Positions 9,460 to 18,396 of a stretch of 64,000 bases of DNA are shown piece by piece. Source of the stretch: Halomonas sp. 1513. Its GTDB lineage: Bacteria; Pseudomonadota; Gammaproteobacteria; Pseudomonadales; Halomonadaceae. A model generated the notes under the pieces. The model did no database searches, was not told where the DNA came from, and was given only the letters and a program-made list of their open reading frames with translations. The stretch spans positions 744,001-808,000 of the forward strand of contig CP019326.1 in NCBI GenBank assembly GCA_001971685.1, written 5' to 3'. Position numbers and translations under genes: made by a program. How positions within the stretch are numbered: position 1 is the first letter of the stretch; each line of letters opens with the position of its first letter.

Positions 9460-11866
9460 GCTGGCCCTGTTGGGTATCTCGTTGACGCTGGCGCCGATCG
9501 CCTCGGCAGCGCTGATGTGTCCGGGGGCGCCCGGCATGAGCGAGAGCGACCAGCGCTATCTCGAGCAGCGCGTGCTGACCCTCGACCGCAACGTGCGCGA
9601 TGCCTATCACGACTTGCCGTGGGAGACCCTGCGGGTCGCGGAGGCTCAGCAGGCGGTGGGCAGTCGCCCCGAGGCGCTCTTCGAATGGGTGCGAGACGAG
9701 ACCCGCTGGCTGCCCTATGCGGGAGAGCTGCGCGGGGCGGCCGGGGTAATGCAGGATCGCATGGGCTCCAGCCTGGACCGTGCCCTGCTGCTGGCGGCGC
9801 TGATGGAGGACGCCGGCCACACCGTGCGCCTGGCCCGCACCGAACTCTCCGAAGAGGCGCTTGAGCGGCTCGACTCGGCCTGGGCCGACGACGCGGTGGC
9901 CAGGCGGCCAGATGGCCCCGTCGAGATGGACCTCTCCGAGGCGTCGATCGCGGCCCTGTCCGAGCGGCTCCAGAGCGACCCCGAGGCCATGGCCGAGGCG
10001 CTGTTGGAGCAGCGCGAGGCCGCCGACACACGGCGGGCGAGGCTGCTGGCCGATAGTCAGCGGCTGGCCGAGGGGTTGACCGCGCTGCTGGGCGCGGTCC
10101 CAGACGACGCCGATCTCAGCGATGACCGCCCGACCGATCACTGGTGGGTGCAGCAGCGCACCGCCGATGGCTGGTCGGACTTCGATCCGGCGCTGCCGGA
10201 GCATGCCCCAGGCGAACGGCTGATCGAGGCAGGCGACCTCGAGAGCCACTATCCCGAGGCGCTCCCCGAATCGGCTCGCCACTGGTTGCGCATTGAAGTG
10301 GTTGCCGAGCAGCTCGAAGGCGGTCGACTGAAGGAGGCGGTGGCCTTCTCGCATCGACTGCCGACCGCCGAACTGCTGGGTCAGCAACTGCACCTTGAGC
10401 TCTATCCCATGGCGCTACCGTCGCCCCAGTCGCTGCTCGATGGGAGCCTTGCGCTAGATAGCCTGCCGGACGAGCTGTTTACCCAGGAGCAGTGGGTGCC
10501 CTACCTGCGCCTGGGTGACAGCCTCGAGCGCCAGTACGGCATCATGGCCGACGGTAGCGTTGTCGATCTCGGCTCTCAGGCCTCCATTGCCGGCGCCTTC
10601 GGCGAAGCCGGCAGTGCGCTGGGCGAGGTGGGCGTAGGCGGTCTGGGCGCCGACGAGCCGGAGACGCCGCCGGAGTTGAGCGCAGTGATCACGCGCTTCC
10701 ACGTCGAGGCGCCGGGGCGTGAGACGCACACCGTCGAGCGTCCGCTGATGGACCTGATTGGTCCCGACAGACGCAGCGCTGGCGTCGAGAGTTTCGAGGT
10801 CGATGAGAGCCTGCGCGAGCAGCGCGCCGTCGAGCTGTTGAGCACTATGACGGTGCTTGGCCAGACGACCTGGGTGCCGCCGGCGCAGCTGGCCGCCTGG
10901 GACTATGAAGGGCTGATGAACAACCGTCAGGCGGCCCTGGCTGGCGCCTACCTCGGCGCCCAGGGGGACGACAGCTTCATCGGCGAGGCCCTCGAGTCGC
11001 GCAATATCCGCCGATCGGCGCTGGATCAGCTTGCCGCCATGCGGCTGGCCTACAGTCCTGATCCTGAAAGCGTCGCGCTGACGCGCCTCAACCTGCTGGG
11101 GTACGTGACGCTGATGGAGTTCGAGGCGGGCGAGCACCGGCGGCGCGAGGGGTTCGACATCCTCGATAATCGGGTCACGGTGCCCAGCGGCGAGCGGGTG
11201 GCCGCGACCCGGCTGGCCCAGGGGGCGCTGGACACCCTGCTGGAGGCCGAGCTTGCGGCCGACGAACACGCGGCCCTGGGCAACACGGCTCAGGCTTTCC
11301 TGCACGACTTGCGTGAGGAGCGGCAGTGGCACCAGGTGACCAGCCTGGAAGGTCTCGAGGCGCTTGGCTGGCGGCCACAAGCCGACCTCGAGGCGCACTT
11401 CGCTGCGCGACTCGAGGAGGGGCAGACACTGCTTCTGCCCGACACCCCGGCACGCGACGCTGCGCCGACCTGGTGGCAGCTCGACCCCAGCAGCGGTGAT
11501 CTGCTCGGCTACGGTCGTGATCGTCGCGGTCAGTACGTCGAGGGGATCCTGACCCTGATGAGTGCCGGCGACAGCGCCATGGGCGCGGTCGGCATGGTGC
11601 AGAGCATCTGGAGTTGCCTGTTTACCGCCAGCGACCCGCTGTGCTGCACCCAGGATGCCGCGGCCCAGGAGATGATCGGCAGCGCCGTCAGCGCTGGACT
11701 GGGAGGGCTCGCCGAGGCCCATGACATCAATATCGTCATCGGGCGTGAGCTGGTCTCCGGAGGCGCCTTCGACCGGCTCAATTCGGCGGGTATCGGCAAG
11801 GTGGCCGGCGACGTGGCCGGGGAGGGTGCCGGGTACATCGTGGATTCCTGGGGCCGCTGCAACTGA
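9452..11866 (+). CDS. Exported transglutaminase-fold protein with Ser replacing the catalytic Cys
   Basis: An 804-residue protein. The ATG at 9452 overlaps the previous gene by 8 bp, follows GGAGG at 9439-9443 and gives a signal peptide (MTRLALLGISLTLAPIASA). Residues ~72-130 match the transglutaminase-like core (LFEWVRDETRW, then GSSLDRALLLAALMEDAGH). The position that is normally Cys is Ser107. The later His230 (DHWWVQ) and Asp245 (DFDPAL) of the triad are kept. The remaining ~550 residues are not recognised. They include alpha-helical stretches and a Gly/Ala-rich C-terminus with four Cys (SCLFTASDPLCC, GRCN). Loss of the nucleophile points to a binding or scaffolding role with the VWA protein rather than crosslinking. 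The N-terminal fold is fairly sure and the role is inferred. Confidence 0.65.
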   Translation: MTRLALLGISLTLAPIASAALMCPGAPGMSESDQRYLEQRVLTLDRNVRDAYHDLPWETLRVAEAQQAVGSRPEALFEWVRDETRWLPYAGELRGAAGVMQDRMGSSLDRALLLAALMEDAGHTVRLARTELSEEALERLDSAWADDAVARRPDGPVEMDLSEASIAALSERLQSDPEAMAEALLEQREAADTRRARLLADSQRLAEGLTALLGAVPDDADLSDDRPTDHWWVQQRTADGWSDFDPALPEHAPGERLIEAGDLESHYPEALPESARHWLRIEVVAEQLEGGRLKEAVAFSHRLPTAELLGQQLHLELYPMALPSPQSLLDGSLALDSLPDELFTQEQWVPYLRLGDSLERQYGIMADGSVVDLGSQASIAGAFGEAGSALGEVGVGGLGADEPETPPELSAVITRFHVEAPGRETHTVERPLMDLIGPDRRSAGVESFEVDESLREQRAVELLSTMTVLGQTTWVPPAQLAAWDYEGLMNNRQAALAGAYLGAQGDDSFIGEALESRNIRRSALDQLAAMRLAYSPDPESVALTRLNLLGYVTLMEFEAGEHRRREGFDILDNRVTVPSGERVAATRLAQGALDTLLEAELAADEHAALGNTAQAFLHDLREERQWHQVTSLEGLEALGWRPQADLEAHFAARLEEGQTLLLPDTPARDAAPTWWQLDPSSGDLLGYGRDRRGQYVEGILTLMSAGDSAMGAVGMVQSIWSCLFTASDPLCCTQDAAAQEMIGSAVSAGLGGLAEAHDINIVIGRELVSGGAFDRLNSAGIGKVAGDVAGEGAGYIVDSWGRCN

Positions 11867-11876
11867 GGAGATGCCA

Positions 11877-13295
11877 ATGAACCCGTCACGCACGCGCCAG
11901 GCCTTGCTCGGCATGGGGGGGCTGCTGGCCTTGCTAGGCCTGTGGACAGCGACACCGCTGGCGGCCCAGACGCCCTGCGCCGAGGCGGTGCGGGAGGGCC
12001 TCCCGGCCGTGGGGTGCAACCGTGCCGTCACCCTGCACGTCAAGGACATGGCGTTCAGCGATGAGCTGAACGGCCAGGCGCCACCGCCGGGGAAGCGCTG
12101 GGTCACGCTGGCGCTGCGCTTCGACAGCTGGATGCCCAGCGACCTGGTGTTCGGCCAGGGCTATCCCGAGCCATTGCTGGTGGCATCGCTGGAGCGTCAG
12201 CTCTACCTGCTGGTGGACGACCGTCAGGTGACGCGGCCGATCCTGCCCAATGATTCGCAGCTGGAGGACGAGTTCGTGCTGCCTCGAGCCGGCGCCAGGC
12301 GCCACGGGGAAGTGGCGTTCGCCGTGCCCGACGAGGCGCTGTCGCAGCTATCGCTGCACTACTACCACGACCAGTATGCGCCCATCGTGGTGCCGCTGCT
12401 GGGTGAGCGGGCCGAGCCCGATGAGGGCGCGGAGCAGGCAAATCGCCGGCAGGGCCACGACCTGTTGTCGCTGGGCGTTCACGACGTGGATCGTCATGAC
12501 CGCTGGCAGGGCGAGGCGGCTCCCGAGGCGATGCAGTGGCTGGTGGTGGACCTGCGCGGCCAGGGGGAGTGGCGAACTCCAGTGGATGCCCGGGCGCTGG
12601 ATGCCTCGGCCGAGCGTGAGGCGCAGGCATCGCTGCGCCGCGTGATGGAGTACATCGAGGCGCCGGGGCTGCTGCAAGCGGTGGTGGACGGGCGTCATGC
12701 CTATGTGCGCAACCTCGAGCTCAGCACCCTGGGCGATGACCCGGCGCTGCTCCCCGATGCCTGGGCCGGCGGCAAGGCGGTGTTCCCGATACCCGAGGAC
12801 GCCGAACATATCGAGCTGGTGGCCTATATGCCGCAGTTTGGCGGTACCGATATCTCCTCGGAGATTCGCCCGGCCCTGCGCTTCGCGCTCGAGGAGGGCG
12901 AGCGTGAGCCGCACGCCGAGCCGAGAGCGTCGATAGAGGATGGCCCGATTGGCTTTCGGATCCATGACCTGACGCTAGGCGACAGCTTCGCCGGCCATAC
13001 CGCCGCGGCGGGTGAGACGCTGGTCTGGATCGAGGCGGCGATGGCCAACCGCAGCGAGGTCGGCGGCATGATGGAGGTCGGCAGTCGGCTGCGACCGCGC
13101 GAGCCGGAAGGCGAGCTGCTGGGCGTCTATCAGGCCGGGCCGATGGCGCAACAGGAGCCCTTCTGGCTACCGGCGGACGATGAGCCGCGCCACTTCCAAC
13201 TGCTCTATCGCTACTCCACGGACATCGAAACCCTCGAATTCGAGTATGGCGGTGTCGCCGTGATAGAGCAGGTGAGTCTCTCCGTTGCGGAGTGA
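11877..13295 (+). CDS. Exported protein of unknown function, third gene of VWA operon
   Basis: 472 residues with a signal peptide (MNPSRTRQALLGMGG...LAAQTP). The ATG at 11877 has GAGGAG with a 6-base spacer. The in-frame ATG at 11871 would sit directly on that site. It begins 10 bases after the stop of the pseudo-transglutaminase gene, so it is co-transcribed. The mature protein seems to hold two or three beta-rich domains. A motif pair recurs, RAVTLHVKDMAF / GFRIHDLTLGDSF, each followed by a long beta-region with a conserved W (RWVTLALRF / TLVWIEAAM). This suggests an internal duplication of a DUF4352-like immunoglobulin-type module. There are two Cys near the N-terminus. I do not recognise a family with confidence. 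The context makes it a partner of the two preceding exported proteins. Confidence 0.6.
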   Translation: MNPSRTRQALLGMGGLLALLGLWTATPLAAQTPCAEAVREGLPAVGCNRAVTLHVKDMAFSDELNGQAPPPGKRWVTLALRFDSWMPSDLVFGQGYPEPLLVASLERQLYLLVDDRQVTRPILPNDSQLEDEFVLPRAGARRHGEVAFAVPDEALSQLSLHYYHDQYAPIVVPLLGERAEPDEGAEQANRRQGHDLLSLGVHDVDRHDRWQGEAAPEAMQWLVVDLRGQGEWRTPVDARALDASAEREAQASLRRVMEYIEAPGLLQAVVDGRHAYVRNLELSTLGDDPALLPDAWAGGKAVFPIPEDAEHIELVAYMPQFGGTDISSEIRPALRFALEEGEREPHAEPRASIEDGPIGFRIHDLTLGDSFAGHTAAAGETLVWIEAAMANRSEVGGMMEVGSRLRPREPEGELLGVYQAGPMAQQEPFWLPADDEPRHFQLLYRYSTDIETLEFEYGGVAVIEQVSLSVAE

Positions 13296-13366
13296 CGGTT
13301 CCAGCGCCGGCCTTTCCCCTGTGAACGAACGGGGCCAAGTGGCAAAAGGCTGATTAGTCTCATGGG

Positions 13367-13383
13367 GTGAGCGCAACGCTCAC
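13367..13383 (+). terminator. Short hairpin after VWA operon
   Basis: GTGAGCG-caa-CGCTCAC is a perfect 7-bp stem with a 3-base loop, about 70 bases after the stop at 13295 and 42 bases before the next ATG. There is no U-run, so termination is not certain. It could equally be a leader hairpin of the following membrane-protein gene. Confidence 0.3.
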
Positions 13384-13424
13384 GCTCAGACAACTAACGA
13401 TACGCTTTCTGTGCAGGGGGCATC

Positions 13425-14414
13425 ATGTGGGATTTCAACATCGGCAGGGCGCTTGGCCTAATGGTCAAGACGCTGCCCTTCGTGCTCTTTCGGCTGGCTG
13501 TCTATTTCGGCGTCGCCCTGGCGTATGTGCTGATGACCGGCGTCGGCGCTGGGGTCGGCTGGGGAATCGGCGGCCTGGGCGACGAGGGCTTTCGTGCCGC
13601 CAGCACCTTCTGGGGCGGCGTCGCCGGCTTCGGCATCGTCGGCGTCGTGATGTATGTGCTGCGCGAGTACCTGCTGTATATGGTCAAGGCCGGGCATATC
13701 GCGGTGCTGGTGGAACTGCTCGACGGCCAGTCGTTGCCCCATGGGCGCAGTCAGATTCAGCACGCCAGTGCCTCGGTCAAGGAGCGCTTTGGTCAGGCGA
13801 GTGCCCTGTTCGCAGTGGACCAGCTGATCAAGGGCGTGCTGCGTGTCCTCACCGGCCTGGTGCGAGGCATTTTCGGGCTGCTGCCGATTCCCGGCGCGCG
13901 GCAGTTCCTGCGGCTGCTGCAGATGTTCTTGCGCATCGCCGTGGGGTTTATCGACGAGGTAATCCTGGCCTACAGCTTTCGCACCCGGGCCGAGAATCCC
14001 TGGGGCGCCTCCCGGGATGGGCTAGTGCTGTATGGCCAGAACCTCAAGCCAATGTTCAAGAATGCCGCCTGGCTGGCGTTGATCGTCTACGGACTCTCCT
14101 TCGTCATCTTCCTGATCATGTTGGCACCGGCGGCGCTGGTGGCCTATCTGATTCCCGGCGGTTGGTCGGCCACCGGCGTCATCGTGGCGCTACTGTTCGC
14201 CTGGAGCGTCAAGGTGGCGGTGCTGGAGCCCTTCGCCGTCACCTGCATGATGCAGGCCTACTTCAAGACCATCGAGGGGCAGACCCCCGACCCGGAGTGG
14301 GAGGCCAAACTGGATGGCCTGTCCGCCAAGTTCCGCACGCTCAAGGGCAAGGCCAGCGAGGCGGGCGCGGCAGGCCACGGCAGCGAAACGCAAGGCGCGC
14401 AGCCCTCACGTTGA
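13425..14414 (+). CDS. Polytopic inner-membrane protein of unknown function
   Basis: 329 residues starting at an ATG with AGGGGG upstream. Hydrophobic segments appear at about residues 13-40, 62-88, 135-175 and 205-275 (LIVYGLSFVIFLIMLAPAAL and VIVALLFAWSVKVAVLEPFA). The last ~40 residues form a polar cytoplasmic tail. The repeated phrases YLLYMVKAGHIAVLVELLDG and LEPFAVTCMMQAYFKTIEGQ suggest a permease-like or sensor-like bundle, but I do not recognise the family. It follows the VWA operon after 130 bases and a hairpin, so it may have its own promoter. The membrane location is clear from sequence and the function is not. Confidence 0.6.
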   Translation: MWDFNIGRALGLMVKTLPFVLFRLAVYFGVALAYVLMTGVGAGVGWGIGGLGDEGFRAASTFWGGVAGFGIVGVVMYVLREYLLYMVKAGHIAVLVELLDGQSLPHGRSQIQHASASVKERFGQASALFAVDQLIKGVLRVLTGLVRGIFGLLPIPGARQFLRLLQMFLRIAVGFIDEVILAYSFRTRAENPWGASRDGLVLYGQNLKPMFKNAAWLALIVYGLSFVIFLIMLAPAALVAYLIPGGWSATGVIVALLFAWSVKVAVLEPFAVTCMMQAYFKTIEGQTPDPEWEAKLDGLSAKFRTLKGKASEAGAAGHGSETQGAQPSR

Positions 14415-14475
14415 GCGCTGCCGAGTAGGCTGTCGGCAGGCTAATAACAAGTCGGTAATAGGGAGTGAAACGGAC

Positions 14476-15465
14476 ATGACCCATGGGAGCAATAGCGCAT
14501 GGCGGGTAGGCGTGCTTGTAGCCAGTCTGGGCTTATTGGCAGGGTGTGATGACGCTGCCAATGACCAGCAGGCGGAGGATGCAGCCGGCACCTCGGGTGC
14601 TGACAGCGGCGAGCTGGCAGACTTGCTGGAGAGCGTTGAGAGCGGTGAGTCGACGCTGTCTATCAGCGGTGCCGTCACCTCCACGGGCGAATATACCACG
14701 GCGGATGACCCGCGCTACGGCGGGGTGAGCAACGATACCTTTCGGCCCGCCCGGGGGAGCGGTTCTTCCCGCAGTGGCAGCAATGCCGACGGGCCCTACG
14801 CCATTTCAATCTATACCGATGCCACTCACGAGGATGACCCCGACGATGTCGTACGCGCCTGGGTCACGCTGGTGTTGCCGCAAGGCGCCGAGGCGGGTAA
14901 CCGCTATCAGGTGGCCGGCTTTTCCGATGCCGATGACGACCAGGTCCAGGCCCATGTCCGCGGTGACGGCATGGCCTGGACCTTTGCGCGTCAGGTCTCG
15001 GGCAGCGTCTATCTGGACGAATACTCTGACCGGGTCAATGCCGCCTGGCAGCTGGAGGCCGCCGACGGGCGTGGCGAGGACGCAAGCCGGGTGGCGAGCG
15101 AGGGGGCGGTCAAGGATCTGCCGCTGACGCTGCAGTCCGAGGTGGAGTATGAGCTGACCGTCAACGGGGAAGCCGAGTCCAGGCTGGCCCGTGTCACCAG
15201 CCGCGACAACATGCTGAACATTGGCCACGGGGTCTACCTCTACCTGCCGTCGGGGGCAGCAGCGGGAAGTTATCCGGTCCAGGCAGGTCGCGATGATGAC
15301 AGCGTGCGGGCTCAGTTCACTCGGCATGACGTCGATGAAGTCGACGGTGAGTTGACGCTGGCGGCCAACGGCGAGCGTTTCGATGCCGAGTTCAGCATCG
15401 ATGCCAGCGGTGAGGATGACGTGCGCCTCGAGGGGAGTCTGCACTGGCTCGCGCTGGACGAGTAA
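14476..15465 (+). CDS. Predicted lipoprotein of unknown function
   Basis: 329 residues. I chose the ATG at 14476 because it gives a clean lipoprotein signal peptide ending LLAG-C with the lipidated Cys at residue 24. AGGGAG lies about ten bases upstream. A Ser/Asp/Gly-rich linker (residues ~25-100) leads into a beta-rich acidic domain with two similar halves (YAISIYTDATHE ... / MLNIGHGVYLYLPSGA...). Outer-membrane or periplasmic anchoring is expected. It lies 61 bases downstream of the membrane-protein gene and 55 upstream of another exported protein. I recognise no family. A substrate-binding or surface role is possible, but nothing in the sequence decides. Confidence 0.6.
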   Translation: MTHGSNSAWRVGVLVASLGLLAGCDDAANDQQAEDAAGTSGADSGELADLLESVESGESTLSISGAVTSTGEYTTADDPRYGGVSNDTFRPARGSGSSRSGSNADGPYAISIYTDATHEDDPDDVVRAWVTLVLPQGAEAGNRYQVAGFSDADDDQVQAHVRGDGMAWTFARQVSGSVYLDEYSDRVNAAWQLEAADGRGEDASRVASEGAVKDLPLTLQSEVEYELTVNGEAESRLARVTSRDNMLNIGHGVYLYLPSGAAAGSYPVQAGRDDDSVRAQFTRHDVDEVDGELTLAANGERFDAEFSIDASGEDDVRLEGSLHWLALDE

Positions 15466-15520
15466 GCCGCTGCACTGAGCGGCGGCCGGGAACGCATTTT
15501 GACGAGGAAGGGTGATGATA

Positions 15521-16150
15521 ATGCCAAGACAACGCACGCTGAGCGCTGCCCTGCTGGGGGTTGGACTTTCGCTAACGGTCGCTGCTTCGGCGTCGGCCGA
15601 TGACGTGGTCGAACAGATCGAGCTGGGCCTGGCACTCTACGAGGAAGAGGACTACGGCGGTGCGATCGCCGAGCTGGAGTTCGCCATCAACGACATCCGC
15701 AGTCGGGAAGCCGGGCGAATCGCCGAGACCTTTCCCGAGCCCCCGGCGGGCTGGAGCGCCGGGGAAGCCCATTCCGCCGGGGACGGTGGGGCCGCCGCCA
15801 TGCTGGGCGGCGGCGGCGCGATGCTGGAACGTCAGTATCGCGAGGAGGATGGCAACGGCCAGATGGAAGCCACCTTGATGGTCGACCATCCCATGGTCCA
15901 GGGCATGGCGGCGATGTTCAACAATCCGGCACTGATCGCGGCCCAGCCCGAGCTGGAGCGGGAGCGCATGGGGCGGGAGATGGCCATTGTCAAATGGGAG
16001 CCCGAACGCTCTCAGGCTGAGGTGTCTCTGCTGCTCGATAGTCGAATTCTGATGCAGGTTAGCGGCCAGAACCTCGAGACTGAGGACGCGGCAGTGGAGC
16101 TGCTGCGTGACTGGGATCTCGACGCCGTGCGTGAGCAGGCGGCTCGCTGA
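15521..16150 (+). CDS. Small exported protein with TPR-like N-terminus
   Basis: 209 residues. Of three in-frame starts (15512 GTG, 15515 and 15521 ATG) I prefer 15521, which is 8 bases after GAGGAAGGG and gives a signal peptide (MPRQRTLSAALLGVG...ASA). The mature protein begins with a helix pair typical of tetratricopeptide repeats (LGLALYEEEDYGGAIAELEF). A Gly/Ala-rich segment (GGAAAMLGGGGAMLERQY) and a domain with HPMVQGMAAMFNNPAL follow, a pattern I associate with uncharacterised gammaproteobacterial periplasmic proteins. The preceding gene is 55 bases upstream and co-transcription is likely. The function is unknown. Confidence 0.6.
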   Translation: MPRQRTLSAALLGVGLSLTVAASASADDVVEQIELGLALYEEEDYGGAIAELEFAINDIRSREAGRIAETFPEPPAGWSAGEAHSAGDGGAAAMLGGGGAMLERQYREEDGNGQMEATLMVDHPMVQGMAAMFNNPALIAAQPELERERMGREMAIVKWEPERSQAEVSLLLDSRILMQVSGQNLETEDAAVELLRDWDLDAVREQAAR

Positions 16151-16458
16151 AGCTCGTCAGGCGCATGTCACGAGTATGCACCGGAGCATGCGCACCATGG
16201 ATGCCGGCGGATCCCGCCGGCTCCCCCCCCTTGCGGTAGAGTGACGCCTCACGCACCGCATATGATCAACGGTATTCAACGAACTTGCTCGCCCAAACGC
16301 GCTCTGAGGGGTAACGGTCCCGTCGAGACGACTAGCGTTGAATCTGCGGCGTCCGGTGTCCAACCAGCGCCGCCTAATTCTGTCTACGCTGATAGAGTCA
16401 CCTCGCCCGGCAAGAGGTTCGACGCTGCCGCCGAGGGTCCGCGCTTAAGGAGGCTTCG
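16151..16458. other. Gene-free stretch upstream of prkA
   Basis: This 308-base stretch holds no convincing gene. GCCGGCGG-atc-CCGCCGGC at 16203-16221 is a perfect 8-bp hairpin followed by a C-run rather than a T-run, and may be a weak terminator of the preceding gene. A second possible stem (GCGGCG / CGCCGC) lies near 16348-16373. The prkA promoter must lie here. I could not find a convincing -35/-10 or -24/-12 pair. The ribosome-binding site AAGGAGG at 16447-16453 is strong. Confidence 0.5.
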
Positions 16459-18381
16459 ATGAGCATCTTCGATCATGTGCAGAACCGCTACGAACGCGTT
16501 CAGCAGGAAGAGATCAGCCTGCAGGAATACCTGGAACTGTGTCGCAGCGAGCCCACCGCTTACGCCACCGCCGCCGAGCGGATGCTGGTGGCCATCGGCG
16601 AGCCCGAGGTGATCGATACTGCCAAGGACTCCCGGCTATCGCGGATCTTCTCCAACAAGGTGATCCGCCGCTACCCGGCATTCTCCGAGTTCTACGGCAT
16701 GGAGGAGGCGATCGAACAGATCGTCGCCTACTTCCGCCACGCCGCCCAGGGCCTCGAGGAGCGCAAGCAGATCCTCTACCTGCTGGGCCCGGTGGGGGGC
16801 GGCAAGTCGTCGCTGGCCGAGCGCCTCAAGTTGCTGATGGAGAAGGTCCCGTTCTATGCCATCAAGGGCTCGCCGGTGTTCGAATCGCCGCTGGGGCTGT
16901 TCTCACCCGAGGAGGATGGCGAGCTGCTCGAGAAGGAGTACGGCATCCCGCAGCGCTACCTGAAGAGCGTGATGTCGCCCTGGGCGGCCAAGCGGCTCAA
17001 GGAGTACGGCGGCGATATCTCGCAGTTCAAGGTGGTCAGGCTCTACCCGTCGCGGCTCAACCAGATCGCCATCTCCAAGACCGAGCCCGGCGACGAGAAC
17101 AACCAGGACATCTCCTCGCTGGTGGGCAAGGTGGATATCCGCCAGCTCGAGCTCTACTCCCAGGACGACCCGGACGCCTACAGTTTCTCCGGTGGGCTGT
17201 GCAAGTCCAACCAGGGGCTGATGGAGTTCATCGAGATGTTCAAGGCGCCGATCAAGGTGCTGCATCCGCTGCTGACCGCCACCCAGGAGGGCAACTACAA
17301 CCCCACCGAAGGCATGGGCGCGATCCCCTTCGATGGCGTGGTGCTGGCGCACTCCAACGAGAGCGAGTGGCAGGCGTTCCGCAACAACCGCAACAACGAG
17401 GCCTTCCTCGACCGCGTGTATATCGTCAAGGTGCCCTACTGCCTGCGCGTCACCGAAGAGATCAACATCTACAAGAAGCTGCTCGAGCACTCGTCGCTCA
17501 ACCAGGCGCCCTGCGCGCCGGACACCCTGCGCATGCTGGCGCAGTTCTCGGTGCTGTCGCGGCTCAAGGAACCGGAGAACTCCAGCGTCTACTCCAAGAT
17601 GCGGGTCTATGACGGGGAGAACCTCAAGGACACCGACCCCAAGGCCAAGTCGATCCAGGAGTATCGCGACTCTGCAGGCGTCGACGAGGGCATGGACGGG
17701 CTCTCCACCCGTTTCGCCTTCAAGATCCTCTCCAAGGTGTTCAACTTCGACAACCACGAGATTGCCGCCAACCCGGTGCACCTGCTCTACGTGCTCGAGC
17801 AGCGCCTCGAGCAGGAACAGCTGCCCAAGGAGGCCCACGAGCGCTACCTGCGCTATATCAAGGAGTACCTGGCGCCGCGCTACGTCGACTTCATCGGCAA
17901 GGAGATCCAGACGGCGTATCTGGAGTCCTATTCCGAGTACGGCCAGAACATCTTCGACCGCTACGTGACCTACGCCGACTTCTGGATCCAGGACCAGGAG
18001 TACCGCGATCCCGAGACCGGCGAGCTGTTCAATCGCCAGTCGCTCAACGAGGAGCTGGAGAAGATCGAGAAACCGGCGGGCATCTCCAACCCCAAGGATT
18101 TCCGCCACGAGGTGGTCAACTTCGTGCTGCGCGCGCGAGCCCAGAACAACGGCATGAATCCCAGCTGGCAGTCCTACGAGAAGCTGCGCGGGGTGATCGA
18201 GCACAAGATGTTCGCCAACACCGAGGAGCTGCTGCCGGTGATCTCCTTCAATGCCAAGGCATCCACGGCAGACCAGAAGAAACACGAGGACTTCGTCGCG
18301 CGCATGGTCGATCGCGGTTATACCGAGAAACAGGTGCGGCTGCTCTCCGAGTGGTACCTGCGGGTTCGCAAATCGCAGTAG
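16459..18381 (+). CDS. prkA: PrkA serine protein kinase (YeaG family)
   Basis: 640 residues, the usual length for the YeaG/PrkA family. The N-terminal AAA-type domain has a P-loop (GPVGGGKSSLAERLK, residues ~111-125), and the C-terminal PrkA kinase-like domain follows from about residue 400. A strong ribosome-binding site (AAGGAGG) precedes the ATG. It heads a three-gene operon with yeaH (15-base gap) and spoVR (23-base gap), the arrangement seen across proteobacteria. In E. coli, YeaG and YeaH are induced by nitrogen starvation and stationary phase and affect stress survival. Substrates in this organism are unknown. The call is secure from the motif and the operon. Confidence 0.96.
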   Translation: MSIFDHVQNRYERVQQEEISLQEYLELCRSEPTAYATAAERMLVAIGEPEVIDTAKDSRLSRIFSNKVIRRYPAFSEFYGMEEAIEQIVAYFRHAAQGLEERKQILYLLGPVGGGKSSLAERLKLLMEKVPFYAIKGSPVFESPLGLFSPEEDGELLEKEYGIPQRYLKSVMSPWAAKRLKEYGGDISQFKVVRLYPSRLNQIAISKTEPGDENNQDISSLVGKVDIRQLELYSQDDPDAYSFSGGLCKSNQGLMEFIEMFKAPIKVLHPLLTATQEGNYNPTEGMGAIPFDGVVLAHSNESEWQAFRNNRNNEAFLDRVYIVKVPYCLRVTEEINIYKKLLEHSSLNQAPCAPDTLRMLAQFSVLSRLKEPENSSVYSKMRVYDGENLKDTDPKAKSIQEYRDSAGVDEGMDGLSTRFAFKILSKVFNFDNHEIAANPVHLLYVLEQRLEQEQLPKEAHERYLRYIKEYLAPRYVDFIGKEIQTAYLESYSEYGQNIFDRYVTYADFWIQDQEYRDPETGELFNRQSLNEELEKIEKPAGISNPKDFRHEVVNFVLRARAQNNGMNPSWQSYEKLRGVIEHKMFANTEELLPVISFNAKASTADQKKHEDFVARMVDRGYTEKQVRLLSEWYLRVRKSQ

Positions 18382-18396
18382 GCCGAGGAGGTCGCC

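Noticed and set aside
10454..12106. 550-residue open frame on the minus strand
   Set aside because: Antisense to the pseudo-transglutaminase gene and the next one, which both have signal peptides, ribosome sites and spacing in favour of the plus strand.
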